Translations under genes and position numbers: made by a program | In this document: piece after piece, positions 46,285 to 60,700 of the stretch | How positions within the stretch are numbered: the stretch's first letter is position 1 | How the letters are laid out: every line of letters begins with the position of its first letter | The notes under the pieces: generated by a model | Told to the model about the DNA's origin: nothing | Seen by the model: the letters and a program-made list of their open reading frames with translations, nothing else | The model's database searches: none | NCBI GenBank assembly: GCA_905160935.1 | Contig: CAJHZI010000207.1 | Coordinates: 868,001-932,000 of the forward strand | Reading direction: 5' to 3' | Length of the DNA stretch: 64,000 nt | DNA from: Enchytraeus crypticus | Lineage: Eukaryota > Annelida > Clitellata > Enchytraeida > Enchytraeidae

Positions 46285-49200
46285 CTACAGAGCTGGTATA
46301 TGAGACCTAGCAGCTTGAAATCTAGCTGTTTTAACTTCAGAAAACTTCCCAATTGCTGGCTTTGCATTACCCATATCACTGGCTGCTTGAAATTCAACAG
46401 CTTCAAGGCCTGCCTTTACAGGTCTTTCAGCTTCGTATTTAATACTTTTAGACCTTGAAGTTATAGGCATTTCTGATTTAAGAAAAACCGATGGAAGCTT
46501 TTCAGGATTTACAGCTACAGGCCTTATATTCTCTGGGCTAACATCTTCAGGTCTATTAGTCTTAGGCCTAACGTCCCATAGCCTAACGGAATACCGACTA
46601 TCAGTGTCCGGTTTAGCGACTAAAGACCTAGTATCCTCTAACTTAACTGTCTCCCGACTTACAGCGTCAGGTTTAGCAGCTTCAGGCCTAGTATCTGCCA
46701 ACCTAAGAGCTTCAGATCTGAGAACATCAGGCTTGGCAGCTTCAGGTCTAGTATCTTCCATTCTACGAGTTTCAGATCTGAGAACATCCGGCTTGGCAGC
46801 TTCAAGTCTAGTAGCCTCTAATTTTTCTAACTTAACTGTCTCCCGACCAACAGCAGCAAGGTTGTTAGCAGCTTCCGGTGTAGTATCTACTAGCCCAACG
46901 GTTACAGGCTTTACTTCTTGATTTTCCTGTTCAGACAGTTTGTTCGCTAATAGTTTAGACAGAGTGAGCTCTGTGGCACTAATGGTCCTCATGGTAGAAG
47001 AATAGGGCTGATGTGAAGTGAATGAGTTTGAAGGTAGTAAAAAGCCGGGAGTAGACAATGGGGCTAACCTTAACGCAGCAGGCGACGACTGGGCTTCCTT
47101 TAAAACAGCAGAAGCTGATAGAGAATTTTCAGAATCAAGAGGCAAGCTTGATGTCGTAGTATTAACAGCTATGCCTGAAGATGTTTTATTGATTCTAGTC
47201 GACCTCTCGTAACCGAGCCCAATAGATATACTCTTCACTGAGTAACAAAAATTTTACAAGGAATTTAGACATGCGACTTAATCGAGAGAATATCCTAAAA
47301 TATTATTTTTCTTCACTTATAAAATTTTCATTTATTAGTTTTTATAGCATTACATATAAAAGGTTATTAGGGTTTTTATAGCATATTAGTCGAAGCTGAG
47401 GAAGCCATAGGGGCCTACCTCGTCATAAGCAGAATCCCAAGAATAACAGTATAACATGTAAGATGATTTAAAAATCCATTCGTATGTGGACATGAAGAGG
47501 AAACGGAAGACAGAGAAGAGTGAAGGCGTGAGATACCATGGACCTGCAGTTGGCAGTGCACTAAGAGAGAGATGGCATTAACTTTTCGAAATAAGTCATT
47601 GTCATAATTTACTCTCCACCAGAGACACAATTTCTCTCCTGCTTCAGTTTCCACTCCATCATTTTTTTCTTTTTAAAGGAACACTGTGTAAGTTTCTTGA
47701 CATAGTATGTATTAGATTTATATTTATACCATAGATAATAATCTTAATGAAAACTTAAAACTGTATAACTTGTGACATTCAAACTGACTTAAATTTACCT
47801 TTAAACTTAACCTTTTGAAGACTTCCTATTCCTAACATAAAACAGCCTATTTATAGATAACTGCATGTAGAGTATAACTGTACATTAACATGTCAATGTT
47901 ATATGCAGAAACAAACGCTAATAAAATCAACGTCAGTTTCTTTTCTTGAAACGATAGCTATAAAATTATTCACAAACTTATTTATATAAATAAATTAAAA
48001 AAGAACCTTTAACAGATGCACAAGTCTTGATGTCTATAGAGCGAGACCATCTCATCGCGCTCAATGGAGCAAATTCAATCTGTAAACATACACAAGAAGT
48101 TTACACATTAAAAAACTTCCTTTTAGCGTGCCTTATATCCCTATTCGGGGTCGACACGGAGGGGACTAGATAGGAAATGGAACATTAAGGTCAGCTACCC
48201 ATCGGCCTGACACCATCAAGTGTACACGACTAGGTTTTTATTCGCACCTCGGAAGAAAAAACTCACGTCGCTACGCAGTCTCGAACTCGAGACCTCTCAT
48301 TTAAGAGGTGAGCTCTCTACCACTGTACCACGAGCCGTTCCAAACGCCTCGAAGCAGTTTTACACATAGATCTAGAATAAATATTATATACAGTACATAC
48401 TGCACTCTAGAAAAGATCAAAATCGATAAACATGTACACAACATATGGACAAAAGTTTGTACACAAATCAGAACAAAAACAGCCAACATTAAATTAAAGC
48501 AAATTTATTCATTTTTCTATTAATCTTCAAACACACTGGGGTTGACAGCGCTTAACTTTGTCTATACACCCACACTTTACCTAAGTGTGCTAAATCCTGC
48601 CCTCAATATATACAAAGATAAATACATTATAAGCACAAAGACTTACATTGCTGTTACTTTGACTACTACAGTAACAGCATTTATTACCACAATAACAGTA
48701 TTTAGTGCTACAGTAACAGCATTTACTATCACAGTAACAAGGTTTATTATTATATAATATGTACTTACATAAAGGAACTGCGTGATACCATATTTAAGTA
48801 AAGATTATTATAAGAAAGCAAGGTTTTAAGCTATAACTGCTAAAGGAAATTTTAAAGGCCACTTCTGTTGCACAAGAATATGTCCGCAACTGCCCGATAG
48901 GAATTAGAACTGCAACGCCCTCAATTCTACACCTACCATGCAGGTTTTCAATCAATTCGGCAATCAATCATCAAGCACTTAGTGGAGCCAATAATTAACA
49001 GTCATCTACTCTGAGACCGGGCCGCAACGCAATAGAACAACAAGTAATTTTAAATGTAAGTAGCGATGACGCAGAAATAGAGGAAGACATAGGTAAATTA
49101 CCTCAGACGATATATTTGTCCTAGCTAAAAGCTAAATAAAGGTCGAAGATTAGCCCCTAAGATGGGATCATCTTGCAGTTACATGATGTGCCCTTACTGA

Positions 49201-52200
49201 GCGTGAAGCAATATTACAAGAAATTTAGACACGCGTAGGATAATGTACCTTGGACCTGTCACTTTGTAGAACACTAGAAATTGAAATGGTAGTTATACGT
49301 CACTTACCTCTTCCACAGCAGATCGCCCTTTCAAGCCACGCTGTCCAATGAATGCCCAGGCATCTCTCATTTGTAATTGACTGATATAAAAACTACCAAA
49401 CTTCTGAAAAGCTTGCCTCTCTTTCGTTCCCAAACTATTTAACAATTCAACGAATAAAATGAGACATTCAAGTAATTACAAGCCTAATCAATTCAAATCA
49501 GTCAAAAGAGATCCTGTATAAAATAGTCATAATTCAACTAGGCAGCGGCTAAAGGTGATTACGAGAAAACTTTAGCTTATGACGATCAAACATTCAATAT
49601 GACATCTTACAGACCAATTGTAGAACAAGAATACAGTATTTAATACATATTAAAGATTTTCCATTTCACTGTCAGAGTCTAGTGAACTCACTAGTAATTG
49701 AATAGCACATTATTAATTTTTAGGTTAACAATTATTGCTATTTCTAAAATATACAAGACTGACAGGTAAATGCTATAGTTTGGTGGTTAAGTCATGTATG
49801 GTGCAGAATACTGGGCACTAAAAAGGGAATAATAATAACACATATTATAGTGAAATGATCAACTACGTTGACATCTATCACTTTTAATTCATTTTCCGTG
49901 TAGCCAGTCAAGTGAATGTCCGAGATTTTACTCTCAGATCAGCGCGGCTGGGATTCGAACCCACGAGGGTTCAATTCACCTCAGGATCTGTCATTTAAAA
50001 TTTCATGACGTTATCTACACCTCTAACCATTGCGCCATTGAGACATTCTACGAAGAGGACCCAGAGAACATAACGTTTTCATATCTGCATGTGGCAGATA
50101 TGAAAACGTTGATCCAATGTGTGGCAAAAATTAGGAAGGATAGAACGGAAAATGAATATGTGCGAATGAATTTGAGTGTTGAGTGGATTAGGGATAAGTT
50201 GGCACATTCCAGTATTCTCATTAGCCACTTGTTTTCTGTGACACTCAATTTCTTTTCCATTGACTTTTAATTCTTACGATTCAGACTCGTAGATTAGTAC
50301 TGGTATCGCGCAGGAATTGAAAATCATTGTTTTAATCTCAAGTTTGACATTGCGTCTTCTCAACATTTTCAGTAACTTGGAAAATGTTGCTCCTGCTAGA
50401 GCAATTCTTCTTTTAATTTCTGACTCCGACCCTCTTTCTGCTTTCGTTTTGCTTTCGAGGTAACTTATTTACAATTTAAATCTCTTTTTCCTGACGTTTA
50501 ACCGATTTGCAGACTTTTTCATTCTTTGTTGCTGGTATCATAAATTTCGCAATGTAAAAGATATTACATATATAGTTAATAAAAATTAAAATATACACCG
50601 TTTATGTAAAAGTAGACGTACGAACCAACTAAAAGTACAAAATTATTCAAATATAAAATAATCATAAACTAATATCAGCAATAAACATAGTCGCAATGAA
50701 CTATGAATTGTAATACTTCAGAAATGATAATGCAGTTTATACTGATCCGAGGATGATTTTCGTGATGTCATCCAGAAACTGATATTAAACATTTATTACT
50801 TCAATACATTTTATCACCCAGTAATTAAGCATGTGATACAATAATTGTGAGATGATTAGAGGCGTGGTTTACCTGTACGTAGCTTCATCCTGTGTCACCG
50901 CCACTACAATATCATCATCACTGATGCTGTCTAGAAACTCCACTAGGCTGGTGTTGCCTGTCAACAAATAAAATCAACAAATGTTTTCATATTCTATATA
51001 CAGAAAAGGGTGACAGAAGCGAATTAAGACATACCCGTTTTAAAATTAACTGATTTATAGAACACTAATATGTAAAGTATTAATTTTCAGTACAAGTCAT
51101 TTAATACTATGAATAAACAGCGCCTCTCATTGTCAATTAGCTAATTATTTATGAGCTCAATCAACTGCGTAGATAGCTGTTAATCAACAATAAGACGGAA
51201 GGGGCTACGGAGTGACCGTTAGAGCGTACGACTCAGGTGCAAGTGGCCAATGTTCAAAGCCCAGGTGAGTCAACGAGCAACCTACTCAAAGTGACCATAG
51301 GTTCAACGTACATAACTCAGGACGTGCTCAGGACGTGCTCAGCAGAAATATTTCACTTCAAAACACGAATAATGTCGTCAGAATAGAACGTAGCAGTTAT
51401 GTTCAAACGATGATAGCGACATAATCTAAGAAGAACCAAACAATACCAACGACACCATTAACAAGTAATAGTCGTCCAAAAGAAAAATACACGGCATGGT
51501 TGAAAGCCAAAAGCAATCCGATAAGTTAACCAAAATGATCTATTAAATCATAAAACACTAAATAACGGGGCACTAAATTAAACAATCAAACAACTTGTTT
51601 GATTGTTTAATTTAGTTAATCAATTAGTTAATTTAATTAATTCAATTAAATTTAAAATTTAATTAATTAAAATTTAATTAAATAATTTAATTAATTTAAT
51701 TTAATTTAATTAATCAATTAGTGTACATACTTGACAGAAAACGTACTAAAATTATATGTACTTCTAAACTTTAACTGCACTTAAACACTTTAACAGCATT
51801 TCTACACTTTAACTGCACTTCAAGAAAACTATATGGTACACACTTACTGAAGGAGTAGGTATCAAAGTTCTGAAATTTGAGAATATTTCTTGTTCTTGAG
51901 CTGACCACAGCAACATTGATTCCTCGTCCGACAGCTGTTGCGTCCACACTACAAAACATATGTTAGATATGAGGCGATAAAATAAAACAACCCGTTGAAC
52001 TCAATCTGCTAGTAATCCAACATCCAGCAAATGAAATATTTCATAACAATATGAATATCAAAACACATTCCAGTTGAGTAAAAATATTACTCTGTAAAAG
52101 TTAGTCATATCCAACAAATTACTGAAGTTTCATTTAGTTTCATTTATTCTGAAGTTTCTAAGCCGTTCTCTACAATTTATTCTCTAATTATTCCGCTTTT

Positions 52201-55200
52201 GATTAGGACTTCTCTTTCTGTATTCAAAGCAACATCGGCAACATGCTCAGCAAATGCAATAAATATGCCAAGATTCTACAAGTATTTCATTAACTTTACG
52301 ATGGAATATAATCTTACCGCATTCCATTTACACAGATATCAGCAAGCTGAGTATTATCCACCCCAGTGAATAGTCTGACAGGAAACGCATCCACTGCACA
52401 TTCGCTAGTCACTCCACAATAAGCGCTTTCTCTCTCGCTCACCGTAGGCTTAGTCTCAAATTCTTCAACTATGCTGCGCAGCTTTCCAACTACACAAATA
52501 ACAAATAAAGTAAGCATCATTGTTCTCAGCCACAACTAAAGTATTAGTGCAACGAAAATAGCAGTGCAACTAAAGCAGCAGCGCAACTAAAAGGCGGAAA
52601 ACAAACGGATGTTACAAAACAAATCTGCAATTAGATTAAGCAACGAACGGTAATACACGTATAATTAATATCACTTAGAAATATATATCTTGCACACTAA
52701 CCGGGTGAATTAAGGCAACCAGAGAGCTCCACGACTGGTCCGTACTCTTCATTGTTGTACCTAGGTGCATACTACAATAACAAAGTGAAATGAACGATTT
52801 ATAGTGGGATCCGTACATGTGTCAAGTTTACATTTATTTTCATTATCTCCACTGAAATTTCGAGATATCACTGACTGGCTATCATTAACTATTAGATATT
52901 GAGCATTTAGAATTTCTGAGTGTTAAGTACTACTTAGTACTAGAGTTGTACTATGATTCTAGTGGCATATATTTGCAAAATGAGGTCAGATTCAATTCAA
53001 AAGATAAGAGATTTGAGACAAAATAGAGACATCAGAAACTATGCAAATAATAAAATAATTATTTCATAAAACATATTTGTATTCTTAAAATACATTCGAG
53101 CACATAGGTACATAATTTCTGCTGTCAAAGTAATAATAAATGGCGAAATTAAAATTAAATTAAAGAAGGGAATTGTTGATTAATCAATATCAGTCAAGTT
53201 AGTAAACTTGTTTAAATCTAATTTTAAAGCCTTTGAGATAAGATGCCTGAAGTATAATAAAGTTATTTCTCATTTGCAGCCTCTAATCATTATATTATCT
53301 GTCCACTCTGCAGAAGAAGATTCGAGTATAAAATTTGTTATCCACTTCACTCTCTACTTAATTTCCCAACGACACCGTGGATTTTCACGAAATGATATCT
53401 ACGGTATATATGGACTTACTCTGTGGTTTTTGCAACAAACTACCGGTATGTACATACTATTAAAGCAACTTTATTAAGGCAATGTTATTTAAGGCAATGT
53501 TATTAAAGCAAAGCTTGCCTCTTCAATGGCAGAGCCATGATTTAGACCTCTCTGCCCCACCATGGCTAAATTCTCTCTAAACTGAATCTTGTTTATCAAT
53601 GAACTGCCGTAACCCTGCAGGAGTAATCTTGCTGCCTTCGATAATCTGTATAACAGGGAAGTATCAGAAATTAATTTATTGTTATTCCTAATAGACTATA
53701 CTGCATTATGCAATATAATAATATTGGGAATAATTATGCTACATTGTGCAATATATCTAATTATCAAAATTATCTATTTGCTGCACTCATTAATAATTAA
53801 ATATATTACACGTCCGGAGAATGCTTTTCAAAGTGAATCCTATGAAAGAGTAGGAAGTCAACAGTAACAGCAAAGAATACAAAATAAGCTTGCATAAGCT
53901 ACTGCATTTACTGAAATATTATATACCACAAATAAAAACATATAAATGCCATTTATGCCAATTTAAGCCAAATTTACTGTCATAATATTAAAGCTCGCAA
54001 CAGAAATATGGTGTAGAAGAGTTAATATCTCGTAATGATTTAAATATCTAATAATTTAAACCAAAGCCATAAAGAATAATTCAAAACATTCTAGCAGGAA
54101 CAATAAAACACAGTTATATTATCACACAAACCTTCTGGAAGATTCGTCCTGAGTAGTTAACAGAATAATATCACGAGACCTCAGGCCATCTTTCAGAAAT
54201 GAGATCAGAAGTTCGTCTAAATAGTGTCACAAATGACGACATTTATATTCAGTTGCTTCAGCAGGTGATACCTAAGTATCAGCTGTAATTCATCCATATA
54301 TAGTACTCTCTCATCAATTACAGGGATCTCAAGTAATGCATACAACAAGTGAATCGTAAGACTCGCTACTTCAAACTATCAAGTGTCAAATCAAAGTGAT
54401 CTCTCTCCCTCTCTTTTAGTGCACTGCCTACGTCTACTGGCAGGTCCATGGCATATAGTCCACACTCATCTCCATCTTTGGTTTTCCCCTTTATGTCAAC
54501 ATACAAGCAGATCTTTAAATCACCTTTTGATATACCATTATTCTTGAGGGATTCTGCTTATGACGAGGTGGGCCTCCTGTGCCTTCTTCAGCTTCGACTA
54601 ACATATACTGAGCAGGTGCGTCATTCCTTGAGAAAACAATCCTGTTTACCTAATCAAACGATATAAACCAATAATTCACAAAACTGGGTGAATGAGATAC
54701 CATAATAATTGCTGAATTCAGAGTTAATTAACTTTAAAGTTTATCGAAAAGTCCCATTAAATATCTCCTTCTAGCTGCTTATTAATACATATAATAAATA
54801 CGAATATAATAATTAGTAGTAAGAATATACTAATGAAAGCCTTAGAAAAACAGACAAAACTATGATATTAAGATAGTCAAGATAGAAGACAGAGAAAGAC
54901 AATTAATTGAAAGCCATTCTAGATGTTATATTACAAAGATTGATAAAGGTTTCACAGGTCGCAAATTGATTTAGCAACAATTCTGAATTTCAGAATAGCA
55001 TTTAAATTAATAATATACTTTTTAGAGTAAAAGTGTTAGTTCATATTATCACCTAGTCACCTTGTACCATCAGGTTGATGGTACAAGGTGACAACAGTAT
55101 TTCAAACTGCTTCTGGTATTCAGGAAGTGTCTGCAACAATATAACAGATTGTGAACCCCTTTCACTATGCTGCTGAACACATTACTCTAGCAACCTTACA

Positions 55201-58200
55201 CTAAAAATTTAGGGAAGTTCCATAAAGAAAACTGCAACTAAATATTAAGCTTAACTCGTGCAGAAACCCCAATTTTAAAATTTGAAGAGCTTGAATGAAG
55301 TAAGTTTAGCTGTTAATTAAACAACTGGTGTGTGGTTATCCTCTATATATCTTCTCCTTATTTGATACATATAAATAATAAAAGAAAACGAAGCAGACAC
55401 AACGAGTATTAGACTAGGTCACGATGAAATATGAAAAGAAAGGCAGAAAGTTTAAAAAGCGGAGAAGTTGTATATGCCTTGATCCCCTGATAATGGAGCC
55501 AACATTTTGAAAGAAAATAACAATATAATATATTAAATAATAAACAGAAACAAATTGTCAAAAATAGCATACCTGATTCAAATGTGTCGAATGTTGAAGC
55601 TGCTGTTACATTCAGCGTTTCTTCTGTAATTTAATACAATCATCATAAATGTAAATCTTTATACACTTTATTCATGTTGGTCACTAATTAAACAATGAAA
55701 TGCACCTTCTTTTCTCACCCTCTTCTCTTTTATATATTTTTTCACCTTCTTTTTTCCTTCTTTTCTATTGAATGCAGTAAGAAATCAAAACTAGAAACAT
55801 CAGAATTGCAATAAAGGTAGTGAATTACCTGTATTGTAAATTCGAATCAGTAATCATTTCTCTACAGCTGCTCTCTACCAGAAAAGATCCAAGAAACATC
55901 TAAAACTTAATACTCAGCTCATGTACTATAGCATAATCAACATCACTGCAACTACATTTAATTAACTACAAGTACACCTTGGCCTTTACCGTTTATTACT
56001 TATGAATAGTGTAAATAGGTATCGTCAGTACAAATTAGTCCAAAATCATCATTTGATGCGGAATAGCAATATAAATCTTGTTACTAATACTATAAGTATA
56101 CTTAGAAATGTTAAGCTTTCATTTCTCTTTTACAAAAATAAAAAGTATAAGTGGCATTCAACAATTATGTTCACATTTCTGCATCAAAATAAAAATTATC
56201 TGCCCAAAGATCTACCATTTCAACCTACGATCAAGTATTTTGTGCTACAACTCATCCTAAGCCTAAACAACCAACCAAGAAATTGAACCTAGCAATTTTA
56301 AAATAGTACAAAAATACAGCTAATCACAATTCTTTACATACAGACAATAATATCCAGACAATAAAATCACATTCTGGAGACACTAATTAATTATTGCCTA
56401 GAGATACCCACTTTTCCATCAGTGATGAATAGATCTTAACATTGAACCATGAGTGAGGTGGAACCCAGGCAACGTTCAAAACAAATAACCTCTGATCAAA
56501 CCTACTTTAAGCAGATACATATATCAATGTGGATATATTAACATTAAATAAAGAAATACATAGATATAGCAGGAAGTTAAAATAATGAGCATACCATTGA
56601 TGTAAACAATGCTGATTCCTCGACCATTCTGAGTATTGGGTCCTATCCATCTGAAACAGAGAATAAAATAACTTAGGTATTTAGTTATCAACATCAACAA
56701 TAACGTAAATGTATCTGCTTAATGCATAAAAAGTGACAAAGACCTCGACGGACCAAACTCTATAATAATTCATTATTCAATTTAAACGACGCACGATTTG
56801 CTCAGAAGTAACGCAGAACAAGTGACCAAATAAAATACCCCGCCTCATTAGATTATACACACTAGGCACCTAGTATTATAGATATAGATTGAACTAATAA
56901 AGAGGACCACAGATACCCTTAGAAAACCTGGAAAACTATGAGAAACGATTGTATATCACTGTCCTCACATTTTATGCAGTTATTCTAAATTCTGGAACCT
57001 AGGAGCTCACCAACTGAATCCCCTTCCTGAAGCTGGTTAGGATCTTGGTGCTTCATCGCTTTTTATGACACGTGAACTCCACGACTGGTCTATTCTTCAA
57101 CATTCCGGACACAACATGGGTAATATGACTAATATATATTATATTACTCTGAGCCATTTTAAAATCAAAAGAGTTTATCAGTTTATCAAGTCCTAACAAT
57201 TTGACAATAAACAAAAATCAAGAATCTAGGCTATAATATGTTCAAGTTTATCTATTAGAGTTACAACCTAGTTTCTCATTTCTATTTAATCTTTTAAACT
57301 GCATTAAATCTACCTAATATCTTTAATTCCCCGTGTTGTGCTCGGGTGTGGTTGGACCACTGCAGAATAGGGCAAACGCAAAAAATCTGCTGCGTGTACG
57401 AAAGAGACGACTTTAGAAGGCAGGAGCTGAGGATGGCAAGAGAGGACCCACCTCACCATTAAATATTTTCTCCAGGTTTAAATGCTAATTAATCCAGCTA
57501 ACTGAGAAAGGCAATGGGAAACCACCTCAGAAGCCATACTTTTCCCAAACTATAGGCTACATAAGGTATGAATAAGGCATAGAATTTGTGAAGGGATTAA
57601 CTTGCTGATCTAAGGAGTGCTCTTACGGAGTGAGAAAGCAGACTTTGAGTATGAATACGTACCTTGTACCTGACACTTGGCAGTGCACTGATGAGAATAT
57701 CTTTTGTATCTATTTAGAATGTACATTTGTTTAAATTAGTGTGCATTTTTAATCACAACTAGCTAAACATGTAGAATAATATATTTCTTCTCAAAAGCAA
57801 TGACTAATCATTTTTCCGCTCATATGAATGTAGATTTTATTTTCAGTTAGAAAGCACTACTAACTCTTCCCCATTATAGCAGATAGTGGCCGTAGATGCT
57901 CTACCATGTCCAGACTTTATATAATATGAAGACTTGCCGGCGGGGCACTCAATCTCCTTGTCACAGGCCGCAACTGTATCATCACAATCACTAGTCATCA
58001 GATATTCATTGGCATAATTATCATAGTAACAATAATTAGCATAATTAGCATAATCATAATTATTAGCCTAATTATCATAATAACAATAATTAGAAAAATT
58101 AGCATAATCATAATTATTAGCCTAATTATCATAATAACAATAATTAGAAAAATTAGCATAATCATAATTATTAGCCTAATTATCATAATAACAATAATTA

Positions 58201-60627
58201 GAAAAATTAGCATAATCATAATTATTAGCCTAATTATCATCAATAATTATTAGCCTAATTATTAGCCTAATTATCATAATAACAATAATTAGAAAATTAG
58301 CATAATCATAATTATTAGCCTAATTATCATAATAACAATAATTAGAAAAATTAGCATAATCATAATTATTAGCCTAATTATCATAATAACAATAATTAGA
58401 AAAATTAGCATAATCATAATTATTAGCCTAATTATCATAATAACAATAATTAGAAAAATTAGCATAATCATAATTATTAGCCTAATTATCACAACAACAA
58501 TAATTAGCCTAATTAGCCTAATCACAATTATTAGCCTAATTATCATAATAACAACAATTAGCATAATCATAATTATTAGCCTATTTATCATAATAACAGT
58601 AATTAGCATAATTATTAGAATAATTGTCATTTAAAATCCTGGGCTCGCCTGTGACTGATATCCTTTCGAGACATGAGGCTGGCAATACAACCAGCTTTAT
58701 TAGCTTAGTAGCAAATTTATTAAATATATCTTGCATAGTATTTATGTGTTCTTATTAATAAAACCAACATTCTAAAATTATCTTTATTATGCAAGAACCA
58801 AATTAATTATATATTTACAGGCACATAAGAATTAAATAAAAAATTATTAACTATTTCAAAGAAGAACTTTTCACGTGAAACCCTTTGGAGCATATGACAA
58901 GAAACTGAATGATAAATCCCCAGTGAAAAATCTATATCTTCTATTTCATGACGTTATACGTTAGTTAACAGTGAAAGATTTTGAGATTTTGCTTTAACAT
59001 CGTCGAAAGGAAAAATTTGAAACACATGCTGTTGCACTCCATTAATAATATCTAAAAGGCCATAATGTCTATTTTCTAGTCCGCAGGTGATATTGGAGTT
59101 GTCAACTTGAACTATCAAATTACAATTTGACCTGCCTTTAATTTACGGATTTATAAAAGTGCCACTAAAGAGAGACCAGAAGAGAGACAGTTAGAAATAC
59201 CAACCGATCATACAGATTAGATCATTTGGCATAAAATATATATACACGGATAAACATCATCATTATCATCCTCCCTTGAATTCCAGTTTAACCAGGGTTT
59301 GGATACAAATAGACTTCCTCAAATCCTCTCTGTCCTTCACCACATCAGCCAATCCCCTCTTTGAGACTTCCATTCATTAAAATTTTTATACCCGTATAAT
59401 GCCAAAGGATAAAAAAATACCAAAATACATAAAAATATTATCGTATTGATAAAGTAGCTAATTAATATTGAAATGCTGCTAATTAACCACTTTTACAACA
59501 CTAACCTGGTAGAGATGTCGTAGCATTTTGAAGATCTGAGAAACTTGTATCAGGTGAAGTAAACAGCAACCCTACAGGGCAGCATCAAAAGAACATCAAG
59601 TAATGCAAAATTCAACTAAATTTACTGTTTCTCAATTAAAAAAGCTTACAATATTAGATAAGCTAAATGTTAAAATACCTTACTGAATAAAGTTCACTAA
59701 AATATTACTATATATTTGAATTTATTTAATTAAAAAATACACATAAATTTTGAATGTTCGTTGTTCATTTTAAGATATATCGTTATTTTAAGAATCTTCA
59801 ATAAATATTCAATATTAATGTTAAACACAAGTATCACTGCAATGGTGCAGCTGGGATTTGAACCAGTGGCCTCCCGCTTCAGGTAAGCATGCTACCCAAA
59901 ATGGTACACATTTGGCCAAGATACATGTAATAATATAAAAGTAGATTGATGCGAATGTTCCATATTACAAATAGCATGCAATGCTCATACTTATATATTG
60001 ACACCAACATATGCTTCACAAAAAATGGGCCAGTTTTACTAAATTATATATAACAATAATATTCTAATAAATGTAAGTACAGGCAATGCAATAACATACA
60101 TTACTGTTGTTGCATGATACTTGGCTGGAACCAGAGGCGATGTTGGTAAGACATTCGACTGCAGATCTGTATGTACAAGGTTCAAAATTCTGGGCTCACC
60201 CGTAACTGACATCGCTTTAGATTGAGGAAACTGAGGCTAACATTAGCTTTACTTTACAATAATAACCAAATGAAACATAGCACAATGTCTAAATAAAAAT
60301 AAAGCATTTCAGTTCCTACGTGAGTAAAATATACAGCAACAAGAAGTCCTAGAATTTTAAAGGAGCACTGTCATCTCAACTTCAAAATATCTGCATAAAT
60401 ATAGATGCATTTGTTTTGTCATATAAATTTAACATAAATTCGTCAGAGTTGACACAAAAATCCATCATGCTATCAAACTCTGCCCGAAATAATCAACAAT
60501 AACTTCTGCGACAACTAACCTGCGTTACCATCAGTGTAGAAAATATCCACAAAAGTTATCCCGAGAACCAGAGCTATCAGCAAAAATAGAAGTCGTCTGG
60601 AGCCTATAGAAACATGTTTAATAAAGG

Positions 60628-60700
<73 letters not shown>

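Noticed and set aside
52702-52771. Exon 9 shares CTCCACGACTGGTC with family C at 57076-57089
   Set aside because: Only 14 identical bases, the exon is explained by its ILEI homology, and other family C copies differ here; most likely coincidence.
55056-55092. Candidate microRNA precursor
   Set aside because: The 17-bp perfect stem with a 3-nt loop and no extended imperfect stem does not fit a pre-miRNA.
57998-58630. Isoleucine/methionine-rich frames on the minus strand
   Set aside because: A product of the 54-bp AT minisatellite in an ILEI intron; unit length divisible by 3 keeps the frames open.
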